64,000 nt of DNA from NCBI GenBank assembly GCA_013327885.1, contig JABUMY010000004.1, forward strand, positions 62,001-126,000. The letters run 5' to 3'. The notes under the pieces were generated by a model. That model was not told the DNA's origin. It made no database searches and saw nothing but the letters and a program-made list of their open reading frames with translations. This DNA comes from Flavisolibacter longurius. Lineage in GTDB: Bacteria; Bacteroidota; Bacteroidia; Chitinophagales; Chitinophagaceae. Shown here piece after piece: positions 8,212-17,694 of this stretch (position 1 is the stretch's first letter; each line of letters starts with the position of its first letter). The translations under genes and the position numbers were made by a program.

Positions 8212-10951
8212 AATGGGGTTCCGCTATTTGGGATAAGGCAAAGGTTTTTGTTTCACTGAAAGCCGAATTCGTTTCCGAAACAGGAACTGTTTTTAATTCG
8301 TCGAGCAAGGCGGTAAGGTGACTGCGCCAGGTGCTGTACACGCAAACGGCTTTTGTCCAGTCGTTAAAGCCATGGTTGTTGGTAATGGCCACCGACCTGA
8401 AAAACTGTTGCTCCGTAAGGGGCGCTGTTTGCTTTTTCTTATGCACCGGGTCCAGCAAAAAGTCAAACAAAGCATTCAGCTCACGGGCCGTTTTTTTCGG
8501 CAGTATCATTTCCAGCATTTCCATGCTGTTGTAGAGCTTAAACTGCTCCTTATTTTCTGTTAACTCAATAATGCGGTTGATCTCTTTTTTGCCGTACAGG
8601 ATCACGCATATCTTCAGTGCCACGGCCAGGTCGTTCCAGATCTCTGTTTCCAATGACCGCTGCAAAAGGTGGCGCTCTTTCCAGTCGGGCACTGTGTGCA
8701 ACAAGGTGATCTTACCGCTTCCGTTGGCAATGAACCGCTGCAACTGCTGCCGGAACAGGTGGATATCTTCCACAATCTCGGCATGGTAGCTGCGGCTCCA
8801 CAACACATGAATGGCTTTGTCTTTGTGCGGGTGATCGTTCTGCAACAGTGAGAGAAGGAAACGGGTAACCCAGGGGCCTTTTAGCTTGCCGGCAATTTTG
8901 ACCAGCTCCAAGGTGCAGTTTGATGTGAGGGCCGACGGCAATAATTTCAGGTCTTCAAAAAGGCGTTCGCCATACTGGAAAAGTCCTTGTATGGCCAGGT
9001 ATTTATCTTCCCGCTGTTGCAGCTTTTCCAGGATCACCGGCAGGATGTCTTTCTTTTTCAGCTTGCAGGCTGTAACAAACGCATTGCGTCGCACCGAGGG
9101 GTCTTCGTCTTCCAGTAACTGCACAATGCTGCTGGTAAAGTCTATCTGGGTGCATTCGCAAATGATCTCCAGTGCCAGTTCTCTTTTGGCTGGATCGGCC
9201 GATTGCAGCAGTTGCTGGATGGCTGTTGCGCCTGCATAAAATTCGTTGAAACCTTTCTGCTGCAGCAAAAGCAGCACCAGTCCTTTTTGCAATGATGGCG
9301 ACAGGGAATGCAATTCGCCAAGGTGCTGCTGCAGGTTTTCCGGCGCCACTTTGCACAAAGCAATGGCCGCCATTTCCCGCAGTTCGTCGTTCGGTTCTTC
9401 GCGAATCAATTTTTGCAGGAGCGAGGCTGTCAATGCATTCAACTGGTTCAGGCGGTCAAAGGCATATTGTTTCAGCGGCAGCTCGGCCGACTGCAACTGC
9501 TCTTTCAGGAGCTGGACCATGTTGGGGTATTTGCCGTTGTCGAGCAGCTTGAGGGCATAGATCTTTTCGGAAACCGTGCCGCTTTGCAAGCGTTCCAGTA
9601 AAAACGCATAGGTATCGCGGTTATAGATCACAACACCTTCGCTATTCATGACGCCTTTGGCAATGGAATGGTGTAATGTTTTTGCGTAGGCTTTGCGGAT
9701 GTAAAAGATCACGGCTGCCCACACCAAAAGGTTGGCAAGAATTACCTTGATGATAAAGTTGATGCTCAGCTCAATTTTCAACTGTTGCGCCACTACCAGC
9801 GAGGCGCCTACGATCAGGAGCGAAGGTGCCAGCATGTAGCCTTTGGCAATGATGTGTCCTTTTAAGCGGTTGTGGGCACTCAGCGGTTGAAAGAGGATAA
9901 AGAACACCGGTTCCTGCATGGCAGAGCGCAGCACTTCGGTTAACATGGCCATCAACCCAAACTCCAGCAGCACATACCTGTCGTCGGTATTAAAAATAAA
10001 GAAAAGGCAAAAAACAGAAAGCATCACCGGTGTGATCATGAGACAGGTGATAAGGCCAAGGCGCTCGATCATACGGCTGGTAAACACCAGTTTCAGAATG
10101 AGGGTGATGATTCTGCCAGCGGCAAAAAAGATAGAGATATAGGTTGCCAGTGCCGTGAGGTTTTGCACCCTTGCTTTTACTTCGGTAACAAAGGTGTAGT
10201 CGATCAGGTTAAACACATTGTAACTCAGCAGCGACAGCAGCGAGATAAAAAAGATCAGTTTGTTGTTGAGCAGGAATGCCAGTATCGATTGTTTGGGACC
10301 ACTGTGTTGCTGGTGATGGTGCGAAGCCTCGGCACCTTTTTGTATGCCTTCCCACCGTTTTTTATCAATCAGCCTGTTCACCAGGTAGAAACCGATACAA
10401 AGCGACAGTACCGACAGCAGCAACAGGTTATCGATACCAATGATAGGCATGAGCAGGGGAGCGGCCATATATCCTATCAGCTTGGCCGGGATGTCACCCG
10501 AGCCCACAATGGCAAATACCCGTCGGCTCTCCCTTACATTAAACAGGAGCGACACCAGTCCCCAGTAGGCATAACCTGTCATCATGTAAAACAAGGTGCC
10601 CCATACCAGCAGGGCGAAAATGATGGTGTTGCGATCCATTGTCAGCAGGCCTACCCTGAAAAAAAGAAGGATGACCACCGATAGTAAAAGGATCGTTCGA
10701 AACAGGTGCAGAGGGGATAGCTTTTTCTCCAGCTTTTCGTAGCCAACATTCAGCAGCAGCAAAAAGCCGGCAACCACAAGGTAGGCGTAGGCGATGTTGG
10801 TAACAGCAAAATGGTGTATGAAAAACGTAAAGGAAACAATGTTGAGAAACGAGTGGGCAATGCCAATAAAAAGTTGAATGCTAAGCAGGTCAAACACGTG
10901 GTTTGATTCGGAAGCCTTAATATTGAGTATACTAAGCAGCCGTTGTTTCAT
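8198..10951 (-). CDS. Nucleotide-transporter-like membrane protein with HEAT repeats
   Basis: 917 residues. The first about 440 residues carry roughly 12 hydrophobic segments in MFS style, resembling the Npt1/Npt2 ATP:ADP translocase-like family. Residues about 450-760 are helical repeats of HEAT type (for example LLEDEDPSVRRNAFVTACKL). The last part is a soluble tail. It overlaps the cNMP-binding gene by 14 bases, so the two very likely work as one unit: a membrane transporter or sensor gated by a cyclic nucleotide. The transported substrate cannot be read from sequence, and the plastid/parasite ADP/ATP exchange role should not be assumed. Start is the first Met before a conserved-looking cytosolic N-terminus. 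Confidence 0.8.
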   Translation of the reverse strand: MKQRLLSILNIKASESNHVFDLLSIQLFIGIAHSFLNIVSFTFFIHHFAVTNIAYAYLVVAGFLLLLNVGYEKLEKKLSPLHLFRTILLLSVVILLFFRVGLLTMDRNTIIFALLVWGTLFYMMTGYAYWGLVSLLFNVRESRRVFAIVGSGDIPAKLIGYMAAPLLMPIIGIDNLLLLSVLSLCIGFYLVNRLIDKKRWEGIQKGAEASHHHQQHSGPKQSILAFLLNNKLIFFISLLSLLSYNVFNLIDYTFVTEVKARVQNLTALATYISIFFAAGRIITLILKLVFTSRMIERLGLITCLMITPVMLSVFCLFFIFNTDDRYVLLEFGLMAMLTEVLRSAMQEPVFFILFQPLSAHNRLKGHIIAKGYMLAPSLLIVGASLVVAQQLKIELSINFIIKVILANLLVWAAVIFYIRKAYAKTLHHSIAKGVMNSEGVVIYNRDTYAFLLERLQSGTVSEKIYALKLLDNGKYPNMVQLLKEQLQSAELPLKQYAFDRLNQLNALTASLLQKLIREEPNDELREMAAIALCKVAPENLQQHLGELHSLSPSLQKGLVLLLLQQKGFNEFYAGATAIQQLLQSADPAKRELALEIICECTQIDFTSSIVQLLEDEDPSVRRNAFVTACKLKKKDILPVILEKLQQREDKYLAIQGLFQYGERLFEDLKLLPSALTSNCTLELVKIAGKLKGPWVTRFLLSLLQNDHPHKDKAIHVLWSRSYHAEIVEDIHLFRQQLQRFIANGSGKITLLHTVPDWKERHLLQRSLETEIWNDLAVALKICVILYGKKEINRIIELTENKEQFKLYNSMEMLEMILPKKTARELNALFDFLLDPVHKKKQTAPLTEQQFFRSVAITNNHGFNDWTKAVCVYSTWRSHLTALLDELKTVPVSETNSAFSETKTFALSQIAEPHYADH

Positions 10952-11217
10952 CCCTTAAATATAAGCTCTAATCCTTGCAAGCGGCCAATCGCTGGCAATA
11001 AGTATGCATATTTATTTATATTGACGGAAATTAAATTATCTTCATTGCCGTTGAACGAATTGCATCGGAACTACAGCCGTATATCCTTCAGAAATCACTC
11101 GTTTTAACCTTCCCTGTGTTTGTCAAATTGCCTTGGCGAAAGCTGCCCGATTGCTATGGCAATAACGCTGTTTTTTCATTTGAACATCCACCATAGCCAA
11201 ACAACTAAACCGTCAAC

Positions 11218-14200
11218 ATGAGAGAAAAAACAGGTAAGCCTGGGAATAGCCTTCCCTTGTTTGCCATACTGGCCACCATTTTTTGTACTGCCATCCTGTT
11301 CTCCGCCTCGGCACAACAACTGCCTATCCGCGATTTTGTTTTGTTTGGCGCCAACAGCACCCAGATCGGCACATCTACTACTGTCAGCGGCGGCCGCATT
11401 GGCAGCAAGAACCTGGTGCAAACCACAGGCAATACCACCATCACCGCCGCTATCAATAGTGATAACGTAGTACAACTGGCCAACAGCAATACCGTTCGCG
11501 GCAATATCACTGCTGCCAACAAAAAGAACTTTACCGGGACGATATTTTCCACCGGCTCCAATTTTTCGTTCCCCGATGCCAGTTCGCAGCTCCATGTAGG
11601 CGGAAACGTAGCCATTCAAAACGGCACCATCAAAGGCTCGCTCTACATGCCCAAAGCGGCCAAATACAGTGGGCCCAAAATTGAGCGGTTCGACAACCCC
11701 GTATTTCCGCAACTGCCCTCGCTGCCGGCTGTTACTACGTTTTTGCCAGCGGGTGCAAGCGACATTACTGGCACCGGTACCGCAAAGCCGTCCACCCCTT
11801 ACCGCGACCTGAAACTATCCGGCGGCGCAACGGTCACCTTTGCAGGTACCGGGGTTTATACCTTCAACAGCATCAAAATTGGCAATGCGGGTAACCGGCT
11901 GGTACTCGACTTCCAGGATAACACCAATGGCTTTATTGTCATTCATGTGCATGGCGATGTTGACCTGGGCAAGATCAATGTGCAACTGGTTAGGGGCGGA
12001 CATGCCAGCCGGGTATACATGGAAGTGCATGGCAATGGCAGCACTTCGTCTTCGGGGAAAGAAGCCTGGCGGCTTGGCAACGGTGCCTCGGGAACAAATG
12101 CTACCGTTTGGTACGGCACTGTATGGGCACCCAACGGTGACATCTTTGTAGGGCAGGGATCGACGCCGCCAAAAGTGGAGGGTACCCTGTGGAGCGGCAG
12201 CAATGTAACAATAGGAAGTGGCGTTGCCGTGAGTTATGTACAGCCACAGCCTTGTCCTCCAGTAGTAGCCGATGCGGGAGCAGATCAAACCCTGGTTTGC
12301 CCGGCACCATTTGTTTCCATCGGCACCACCAAAAGCAGCGGCGCTCTGTATACCTGGACAACCGTTATTGACGGCAAAGAAACCATTGTGGGAACCACCC
12401 CCATCATCAAGGCCACCAGGAAGGGAACGTATACCCTTACGGTAAGCAACGGCTGCGGCAATGCGGTAACGGATAAAGTGGAAGTGGGCTACGAGTCTTG
12501 TATAGAACCCATCAATCCAAATACGGGCAAAACCAATAACCTTATTGGTCATGAGCTGACCAATTTAAGCGCCAACCTGGAGGAAGCGAAAAAGCATCTT
12601 ATTATCCTGGGCGAAAATTCTGACCGTGTGCTGATCGAAGCGGTTGCCGTTGTTCGGAAAGAAGAAGACGCAAAAGCCTTTCTTCGTGCCAACGGCTTGC
12701 TGAACGAGATTCCCAATGGCGTTGCCTACCAGATCATTTCCGGAAGTTTTCCCATCAACAAATTGCTGGCCGTCAATGCAAGGCCTGACCTGTTCAACCA
12801 CTGCCGTCCTGTTTTTCTCCCGCAGGGCAATGCAGGCATCGCCACCTCGGAAGGCGACAGGGCCATTGCGGCCAACCTGGCAAGGGCCGGCTATAATATC
12901 GGTGGTGCCGGCGTAAAGGTCGGCGTGATCTCGGACAGCTATAACAGGAGCAGTTTGCAGTTAGACAATGCAGGTCTTGACGTAAAAAACGGTGACCTGC
13001 CCGGAAGCGGCAATCCTGAAGGAAATACAGCTCCTGTAGAAGTAGTGCTGGATTATCCCTATGGTGTTCGTTCCGATGAGGGCCGCGCCATGCTGCAAAT
13101 CATTCATGACCTGGCACCAAAATCACCATTGGCCTTTCGTACCGGTTTCCGCAGTGCCGGCGATATGGCGCAGGGAATTCTCGAACTGAAAGAAGCCGGC
13201 TGCAAGGTGATCGTGGATGATGTGACTTATGTTACCGAACCGTTCTTCCAGGATGGTGTTGTAGCAAAAGCGGTAGACCAGGTGACCAATGCCGGGGTTT
13301 CTTACTTTACATCGGCAGGCAACTTTGGCCAGAAAGCTTACACCAAAACATTTCAACGGGCACCGGCGCCGGCCAACCTGGGCAACTATGCGCATAACTT
13401 CAGCGGTACCGGTGATATTTACCAGCGCCTGAAATTGAAATCGGGTACCTACACCATAGTGCTGCAATGGAAAGACGCCATTTATTCGCTGGCGCAAACA
13501 CAAGGCACCATCAATGACCTGGATATTTACCTCGTAGACCAGGGCGAACGCATCGGCTTTAACAGGAACAATCTCGGCGGCGATCCCTTCGAGGTTCTTT
13601 CTTTTTCCATCAACCTGCCCGATACATCGCAGGTGATTGAAACCGACCTGTTGATTACCAAGGCCGATAACTCAGCGGATAATCCCTTGTTGAAATACAT
13701 CATCTTCCGCGGCAACGCGGTGATCGATGAATATTATTCCAACCAGTCGCTGGTAGACAAGTCCACCATTGTTGGACATGCCAATGCACAGGGTGCAATT
13801 GCCGTAGGCGCTGTGCTGTTCTCCAATACGGCACCGTTTAACAATACGCCTTCCATTGCTTCTTTTTCGTCAACCGGCGGCACACCGGTTTTTGTTGATG
13901 GCGTGAGGCAAGTGCGGCGCAAGCCCGATGTAACGGCACCCAATGGTGTGAACACTTCATCTACCGTTGTAATGGGGCCCGACATTGATTTTGTTAATGA
14001 TCCCGTAAACGGATCGCCGGACGGCTTCCCGAATTTCTACGGCACATCAGCCTCTGCACCCCATGCAGCAGCGGTGGCCGCCCTGATCATGGAAGCCCGC
14101 AAAAAATTTTACGACGAAACACTGGACCCAACCGGCTTGCGCTTCCACCTGTATAATTCGGCTGCGGCCATGCAACCAGATGGCGTGGTAGATGGCTGGA

Positions 14201-17200
14201 ACTACAAAGCGGGCTTTGGCCTGGTGCAGCCTTTTGGTGCCATTCGCAATTTTGCCAACCCCACACCCAGGATCAATGAATTGATCTATGATCCCAACAT
14301 CACGCCGGGCACTACGCCGTTTACCGTGCAGGTAAAAGGAGAATATTTTACAGGAAACACGGTGATCTACTTCCGCGGCAAGCCTGTGCCTACCGAGGTT
14401 GTTGATGCCAACACCTTACAAGCCACCATCAATCTTTTGTCCGCGGCAAAAGCGGCCGTTAACGTGTATACAAGCCCGTTACAGGGTACCAACGGTACCG
14501 ATGGTGGTCTTTCCAACACGCTGTACCTGTTCTCGGCCCGCAAGCTGAAAGTGGTGATGAAGGCCGACAGCAAGGAGAAAAAATATGGCGAAGCCGTGCC
14601 GCCCAATTCCATGACCATCCTGGTAGAGAACGATTCCCTGCATGTGTTCAATCAGAAATTTGGGGAAGCCCTGACGCCGGAAAGCCTGGGGCTGCAGAAC
14701 GTGACCTTTACTTATTCCGAGCCAAGTCTAAACCCGTTGAGTAATGTAGGCGAATACCGGATCGATGTGAGCCGACCATTTGATCCACAGGTTCCGACGG
14801 ATGCAGCCTTGCTGGAGTTGTACGATTACAGCGCGGCCATCGGCACCATTAAGATCAACAAGCTGGCCGTAACGGTTTCGCCGCAGAACCGTACGGTAAC
14901 GTATGGCGACCCGCTGGATGATTTTACTTTCAACTATGTATTTGATCCTGCCGCAAAAATTGCCGATCAGCAGGCATTGACAAATGCCATCCGGCAGGCA
15001 CACGAGGCGCATGTAGACAATTCGGTACTGGGTGTGATGAACAGCACAGGGGGCGGTGCGGCTGTGTTCTTCCAAAACAAGTTGTTACCGGTGTACCAGA
15101 ACGCCGCCATCATCTACCAGAACAAGCTTTATCCCATCATTGTAAATGCTGCAGGCAGTGCCGTGATCATCCTGAATGGCGCAGAATACCCCGTTGTCAA
15201 TTCTACCCGCCTTACCGGCAGCGCCGTGGTGATTCTTAACGGCGAGGAATACCCTGTAATAAACGGTGGCGGTGCCATCGTTATTCTCAACGGCCAGATC
15301 CTGCCGGTCATCAACCGCGGTATCGGCGGTGCCGTGGTGATCCTGAACGGGGTAGAATACCCTGTAGTGAATTCGCGTCTTACCGGTGGTGCCGTGGTCA
15401 TTCTCAACGGCGAAGAAGTGCCGGTGATCAATGGTGGCGGTGGCGCGGTGATCATCCTGAACGGGCAGTATTTACCGGTTGTTAATTCCCGCCTTACCGG
15501 TGGCGCGGTTGTTATTTTAAATGGCGAAGAATATCCCGTTGTCAACTCCCGTCTTACCGGCGGTGCAGTTGTTATCCTTAACGGTGAAGAAATTCCGGTT
15601 CAGAATAACCTGCGTACAGCTGTTACCATCTTAAACGGGCAGCTTTATGATGTGGTTCCCAATGCAACCGGCAGAACGGCCGTGGTCATTCTGAATGGCG
15701 CCAAGCAGGGTACAACGGCGCCTTACCTGAATGGTGTTGGCGGCAGCGCTGTTGTCATTCTGAACGGACAAATCCTGCCGGTAGTTAATCGCAGTATCGG
15801 CAGTGCCGTTGTGATCTTAAACGGCAAGGAATATCCTGTTGTGAATTCTACCCGTCTTACCGGTGGCGCTGTGGTCATTCTTAACGGCGAGGAGATCCCG
15901 CTGGTGAACAGCATTTCACCCGCAACATTGACCAATATGAGCATGGCAGCCACGCTCAATGCCATTGCCAATGCAAGGACCATCGCGGCGCAGCCGAATA
16001 AGTTCATTGACGTAGCGGCCAATGCCCTTGTGCAGTTCAACACCAACAGCGCCACTTCACCCATGCTCAATGCACTTGCGTATGTCAATGCAAGAACATT
16101 GGTGGATGCCAACAGGCTTGCCAACGGCGAACGTGTTATTGTGAACAAGGGGCCTACAGCGGTTACCATCTTAAACGGCAGCACGGCCTACGTAAATGAA
16201 TTTTCGCTGGAGAAAAACACAACGGTGAAAGCACCAGTGATCTACGACCAGGCAGACCTTAACAGTGCTGTTGGCAATGTTTCTACCATTGCCATGGAAG
16301 GCATCAACATGATCACCGGCATCAACAGCGGTGAGCAATACATTATCCCGGCGGCCTTGTACAGCCCCAACTTTATCATCACCTATGGCGTGGGCACCGT
16401 CAACATTTTAAAGGCACCGCTGAACCTGAAGGCGAACAATGTAACAAAGGAAATGGGCATTGCATTGAACCTGAACCCAGCCAATTTTTCCATTAGCCAG
16501 GGCAGCACCAAATACGGTGAAAAGATTGCGGTGGCAAACCTTGCCAGCAACGGCGCAGGTGCCGATGCGGCTGTTGGTTCTTATCCTATCCAGATCAGCA
16601 ATGCCATTGGCAGTTACGGAACCGATATTGCCAATTACCAGGTTGGCTACACACCCGGCTTGTTGCAGGTGGTGTCCAGTTGCCCTGTGGTCACGCACAG
16701 CCGGAACAACAGTTTTGTCAATACTGTTACCGCACCTGTTTCGTTGTGGCTGAATGTACAGATCAAGCTACGCGGACAGTTAACGAAGGAAGGCGACTCC
16801 ATTGAACTGCGCTCCGGAAGACTGGTGCTGGAGAACATTGATTATGAAAACAGCAGCGCACCGATCCACGTCTTGCGTGGTGTGGTGATCGCCACCAGGG
16901 CTGTTACCGAACCCGTTTCGCATTTTGATGTAAAAAGAAATGCTTTTGTAACCAGGGTTCCGTTAGGCTTTAGCAGCACGGCAGACCTCTTTATTACCGG
17001 TGCCCTTGTTCATTCGAAAAAAGGATTTTTAAAACTGAAAAATTCGGGCTCGGTGCTCAGTGGCTCTTTCCGTTCCAATGTTTCTTTTGGCACCCAGTGG
17101 AATTATGCCATTGCAGCCTACAGTGCGCCTTCTGTAACGGATTACGTAACCTACACTCAACTGGCCGCGACGGGCTCCATTGTGGGCATAAGCTCCACCT

Positions 17201-17655
17201 CTATCAAAGCCGGTACACCGTTGCCTTGGAAGCAACGGATAACAGCCGGCGGTACCGGCAATGGCGGCACCAATTATACCGGCAGCCCAAGCAACTACGA
17301 TAATGTTAACACCTGTATTCCACCGGTAATGAATACACGTTCTTTGCTAACGGCAAGGGATACCGAGTTGGCAGAAACGGCCCAGTTGCAGAGTGCAGGC
17401 TTGCAAGCCTATCCTAACCCGGCAGGATCGGAGTTTACGCTTTCCTTCCTGCCGCCGGCAACAGGACAGGCCACCATGCAGGTGGTAAGCGCCAGTGGCG
17501 CCCGGGTGCTGGAAATTTACCGCGGTACGGTAGAAGCTAACCGGTTGTATATCAAAAAGATTGATGCGCAAAAATGGGCCGCCGGCGTATATATTATCCA
17601 GGTGGTGTTACACGACCGTATTATTAATCGTAAATTGGTTATCAGTCCACACTAA
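11218..17655 (+). CDS. Giant T9SS-secreted protein with degenerate subtilase/sedolisin domain, MBG domains and repeats
   Basis: 2145 residues. The order is: signal peptide (about 1-32); a beta-rich surface domain of unknown family (35-345); an Ig/PKD-like module with Cys (348-432); a protease domain (about 560-1010); three MBG-type beta modules (about 1109-1215, a split one from 1215, and 1731-1820); and a type IX secretion sorting domain (about 2062-2145, starting LQAYPNPAGSEF and ending KLVISPH). The protease has Asp573 (GVISDS), Asn702 (SAGN) and Ser944 (GTSASAPH). The usual HGTH is replaced by DEGRAM with Glu621, as in a sedolisin-like subgroup of subtilases. Residues about 1312-1565 are tandem VILNG repeats inserted in the second MBG module. 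The cyclase gene follows after 39 bases. Cell-surface or secreted; activity is inferred. Confidence 0.85.
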   Translation: MREKTGKPGNSLPLFAILATIFCTAILFSASAQQLPIRDFVLFGANSTQIGTSTTVSGGRIGSKNLVQTTGNTTITAAINSDNVVQLANSNTVRGNITAANKKNFTGTIFSTGSNFSFPDASSQLHVGGNVAIQNGTIKGSLYMPKAAKYSGPKIERFDNPVFPQLPSLPAVTTFLPAGASDITGTGTAKPSTPYRDLKLSGGATVTFAGTGVYTFNSIKIGNAGNRLVLDFQDNTNGFIVIHVHGDVDLGKINVQLVRGGHASRVYMEVHGNGSTSSSGKEAWRLGNGASGTNATVWYGTVWAPNGDIFVGQGSTPPKVEGTLWSGSNVTIGSGVAVSYVQPQPCPPVVADAGADQTLVCPAPFVSIGTTKSSGALYTWTTVIDGKETIVGTTPIIKATRKGTYTLTVSNGCGNAVTDKVEVGYESCIEPINPNTGKTNNLIGHELTNLSANLEEAKKHLIILGENSDRVLIEAVAVVRKEEDAKAFLRANGLLNEIPNGVAYQIISGSFPINKLLAVNARPDLFNHCRPVFLPQGNAGIATSEGDRAIAANLARAGYNIGGAGVKVGVISDSYNRSSLQLDNAGLDVKNGDLPGSGNPEGNTAPVEVVLDYPYGVRSDEGRAMLQIIHDLAPKSPLAFRTGFRSAGDMAQGILELKEAGCKVIVDDVTYVTEPFFQDGVVAKAVDQVTNAGVSYFTSAGNFGQKAYTKTFQRAPAPANLGNYAHNFSGTGDIYQRLKLKSGTYTIVLQWKDAIYSLAQTQGTINDLDIYLVDQGERIGFNRNNLGGDPFEVLSFSINLPDTSQVIETDLLITKADNSADNPLLKYIIFRGNAVIDEYYSNQSLVDKSTIVGHANAQGAIAVGAVLFSNTAPFNNTPSIASFSSTGGTPVFVDGVRQVRRKPDVTAPNGVNTSSTVVMGPDIDFVNDPVNGSPDGFPNFYGTSASAPHAAAVAALIMEARKKFYDETLDPTGLRFHLYNSAAAMQPDGVVDGWNYKAGFGLVQPFGAIRNFANPTPRINELIYDPNITPGTTPFTVQVKGEYFTGNTVIYFRGKPVPTEVVDANTLQATINLLSAAKAAVNVYTSPLQGTNGTDGGLSNTLYLFSARKLKVVMKADSKEKKYGEAVPPNSMTILVENDSLHVFNQKFGEALTPESLGLQNVTFTYSEPSLNPLSNVGEYRIDVSRPFDPQVPTDAALLELYDYSAAIGTIKINKLAVTVSPQNRTVTYGDPLDDFTFNYVFDPAAKIADQQALTNAIRQAHEAHVDNSVLGVMNSTGGGAAVFFQNKLLPVYQNAAIIYQNKLYPIIVNAAGSAVIILNGAEYPVVNSTRLTGSAVVILNGEEYPVINGGGAIVILNGQILPVINRGIGGAVVILNGVEYPVVNSRLTGGAVVILNGEEVPVINGGGGAVIILNGQYLPVVNSRLTGGAVVILNGEEYPVVNSRLTGGAVVILNGEEIPVQNNLRTAVTILNGQLYDVVPNATGRTAVVILNGAKQGTTAPYLNGVGGSAVVILNGQILPVVNRSIGSAVVILNGKEYPVVNSTRLTGGAVVILNGEEIPLVNSISPATLTNMSMAATLNAIANARTIAAQPNKFIDVAANALVQFNTNSATSPMLNALAYVNARTLVDANRLANGERVIVNKGPTAVTILNGSTAYVNEFSLEKNTTVKAPVIYDQADLNSAVGNVSTIAMEGINMITGINSGEQYIIPAALYSPNFIITYGVGTVNILKAPLNLKANNVTKEMGIALNLNPANFSISQGSTKYGEKIAVANLASNGAGADAAVGSYPIQISNAIGSYGTDIANYQVGYTPGLLQVVSSCPVVTHSRNNSFVNTVTAPVSLWLNVQIKLRGQLTKEGDSIELRSGRLVLENIDYENSSAPIHVLRGVVIATRAVTEPVSHFDVKRNAFVTRVPLGFSSTADLFITGALVHSKKGFLKLKNSGSVLSGSFRSNVSFGTQWNYAIAAYSAPSVTDYVTYTQLAATGSIVGISSTSIKAGTPLPWKQRITAGGTGNGGTNYTGSPSNYDNVNTCIPPVMNTRSLLTARDTELAETAQLQSAGLQAYPNPAGSEFTLSFLPPATGQATMQVVSASGARVLEIYRGTVEANRLYIKKIDAQKWAAGVYIIQVVLHDRIINRKLVISPH
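15151..15912 (+). repeat. In-frame VILNG tandem repeats (about 13 copies)
   Basis: Units of about 18-23 residues follow the pattern [GST]-A-[VI]-[VIT]-I-L-N-G-x-x-x-P-V-[VI]-N plus a Gly/Arg/Leu/Thr linker. I count 13 clear copies. Two diverged copies precede them (VFFQNKLLPV, AIIYQNKLYPI) and one isolated copy lies near 16156-16197. DNA identity between neighbouring copies is high but codons differ, so copies have been retained under selection or diverged after duplication. No database family is recognised. Confidence 0.9.
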
Positions 17656-17694
17656 AATCTTAGCCCCTTGAACGAAAAATGAAAAACAACGCTC

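Noticed and set aside
15129-16184. Long minus-strand ORFs opposite the VILNG repeats
   Set aside because: They arise from the repeated sense sequence; the antisense protein is Thr/Pro-rich with no start context and no domain.
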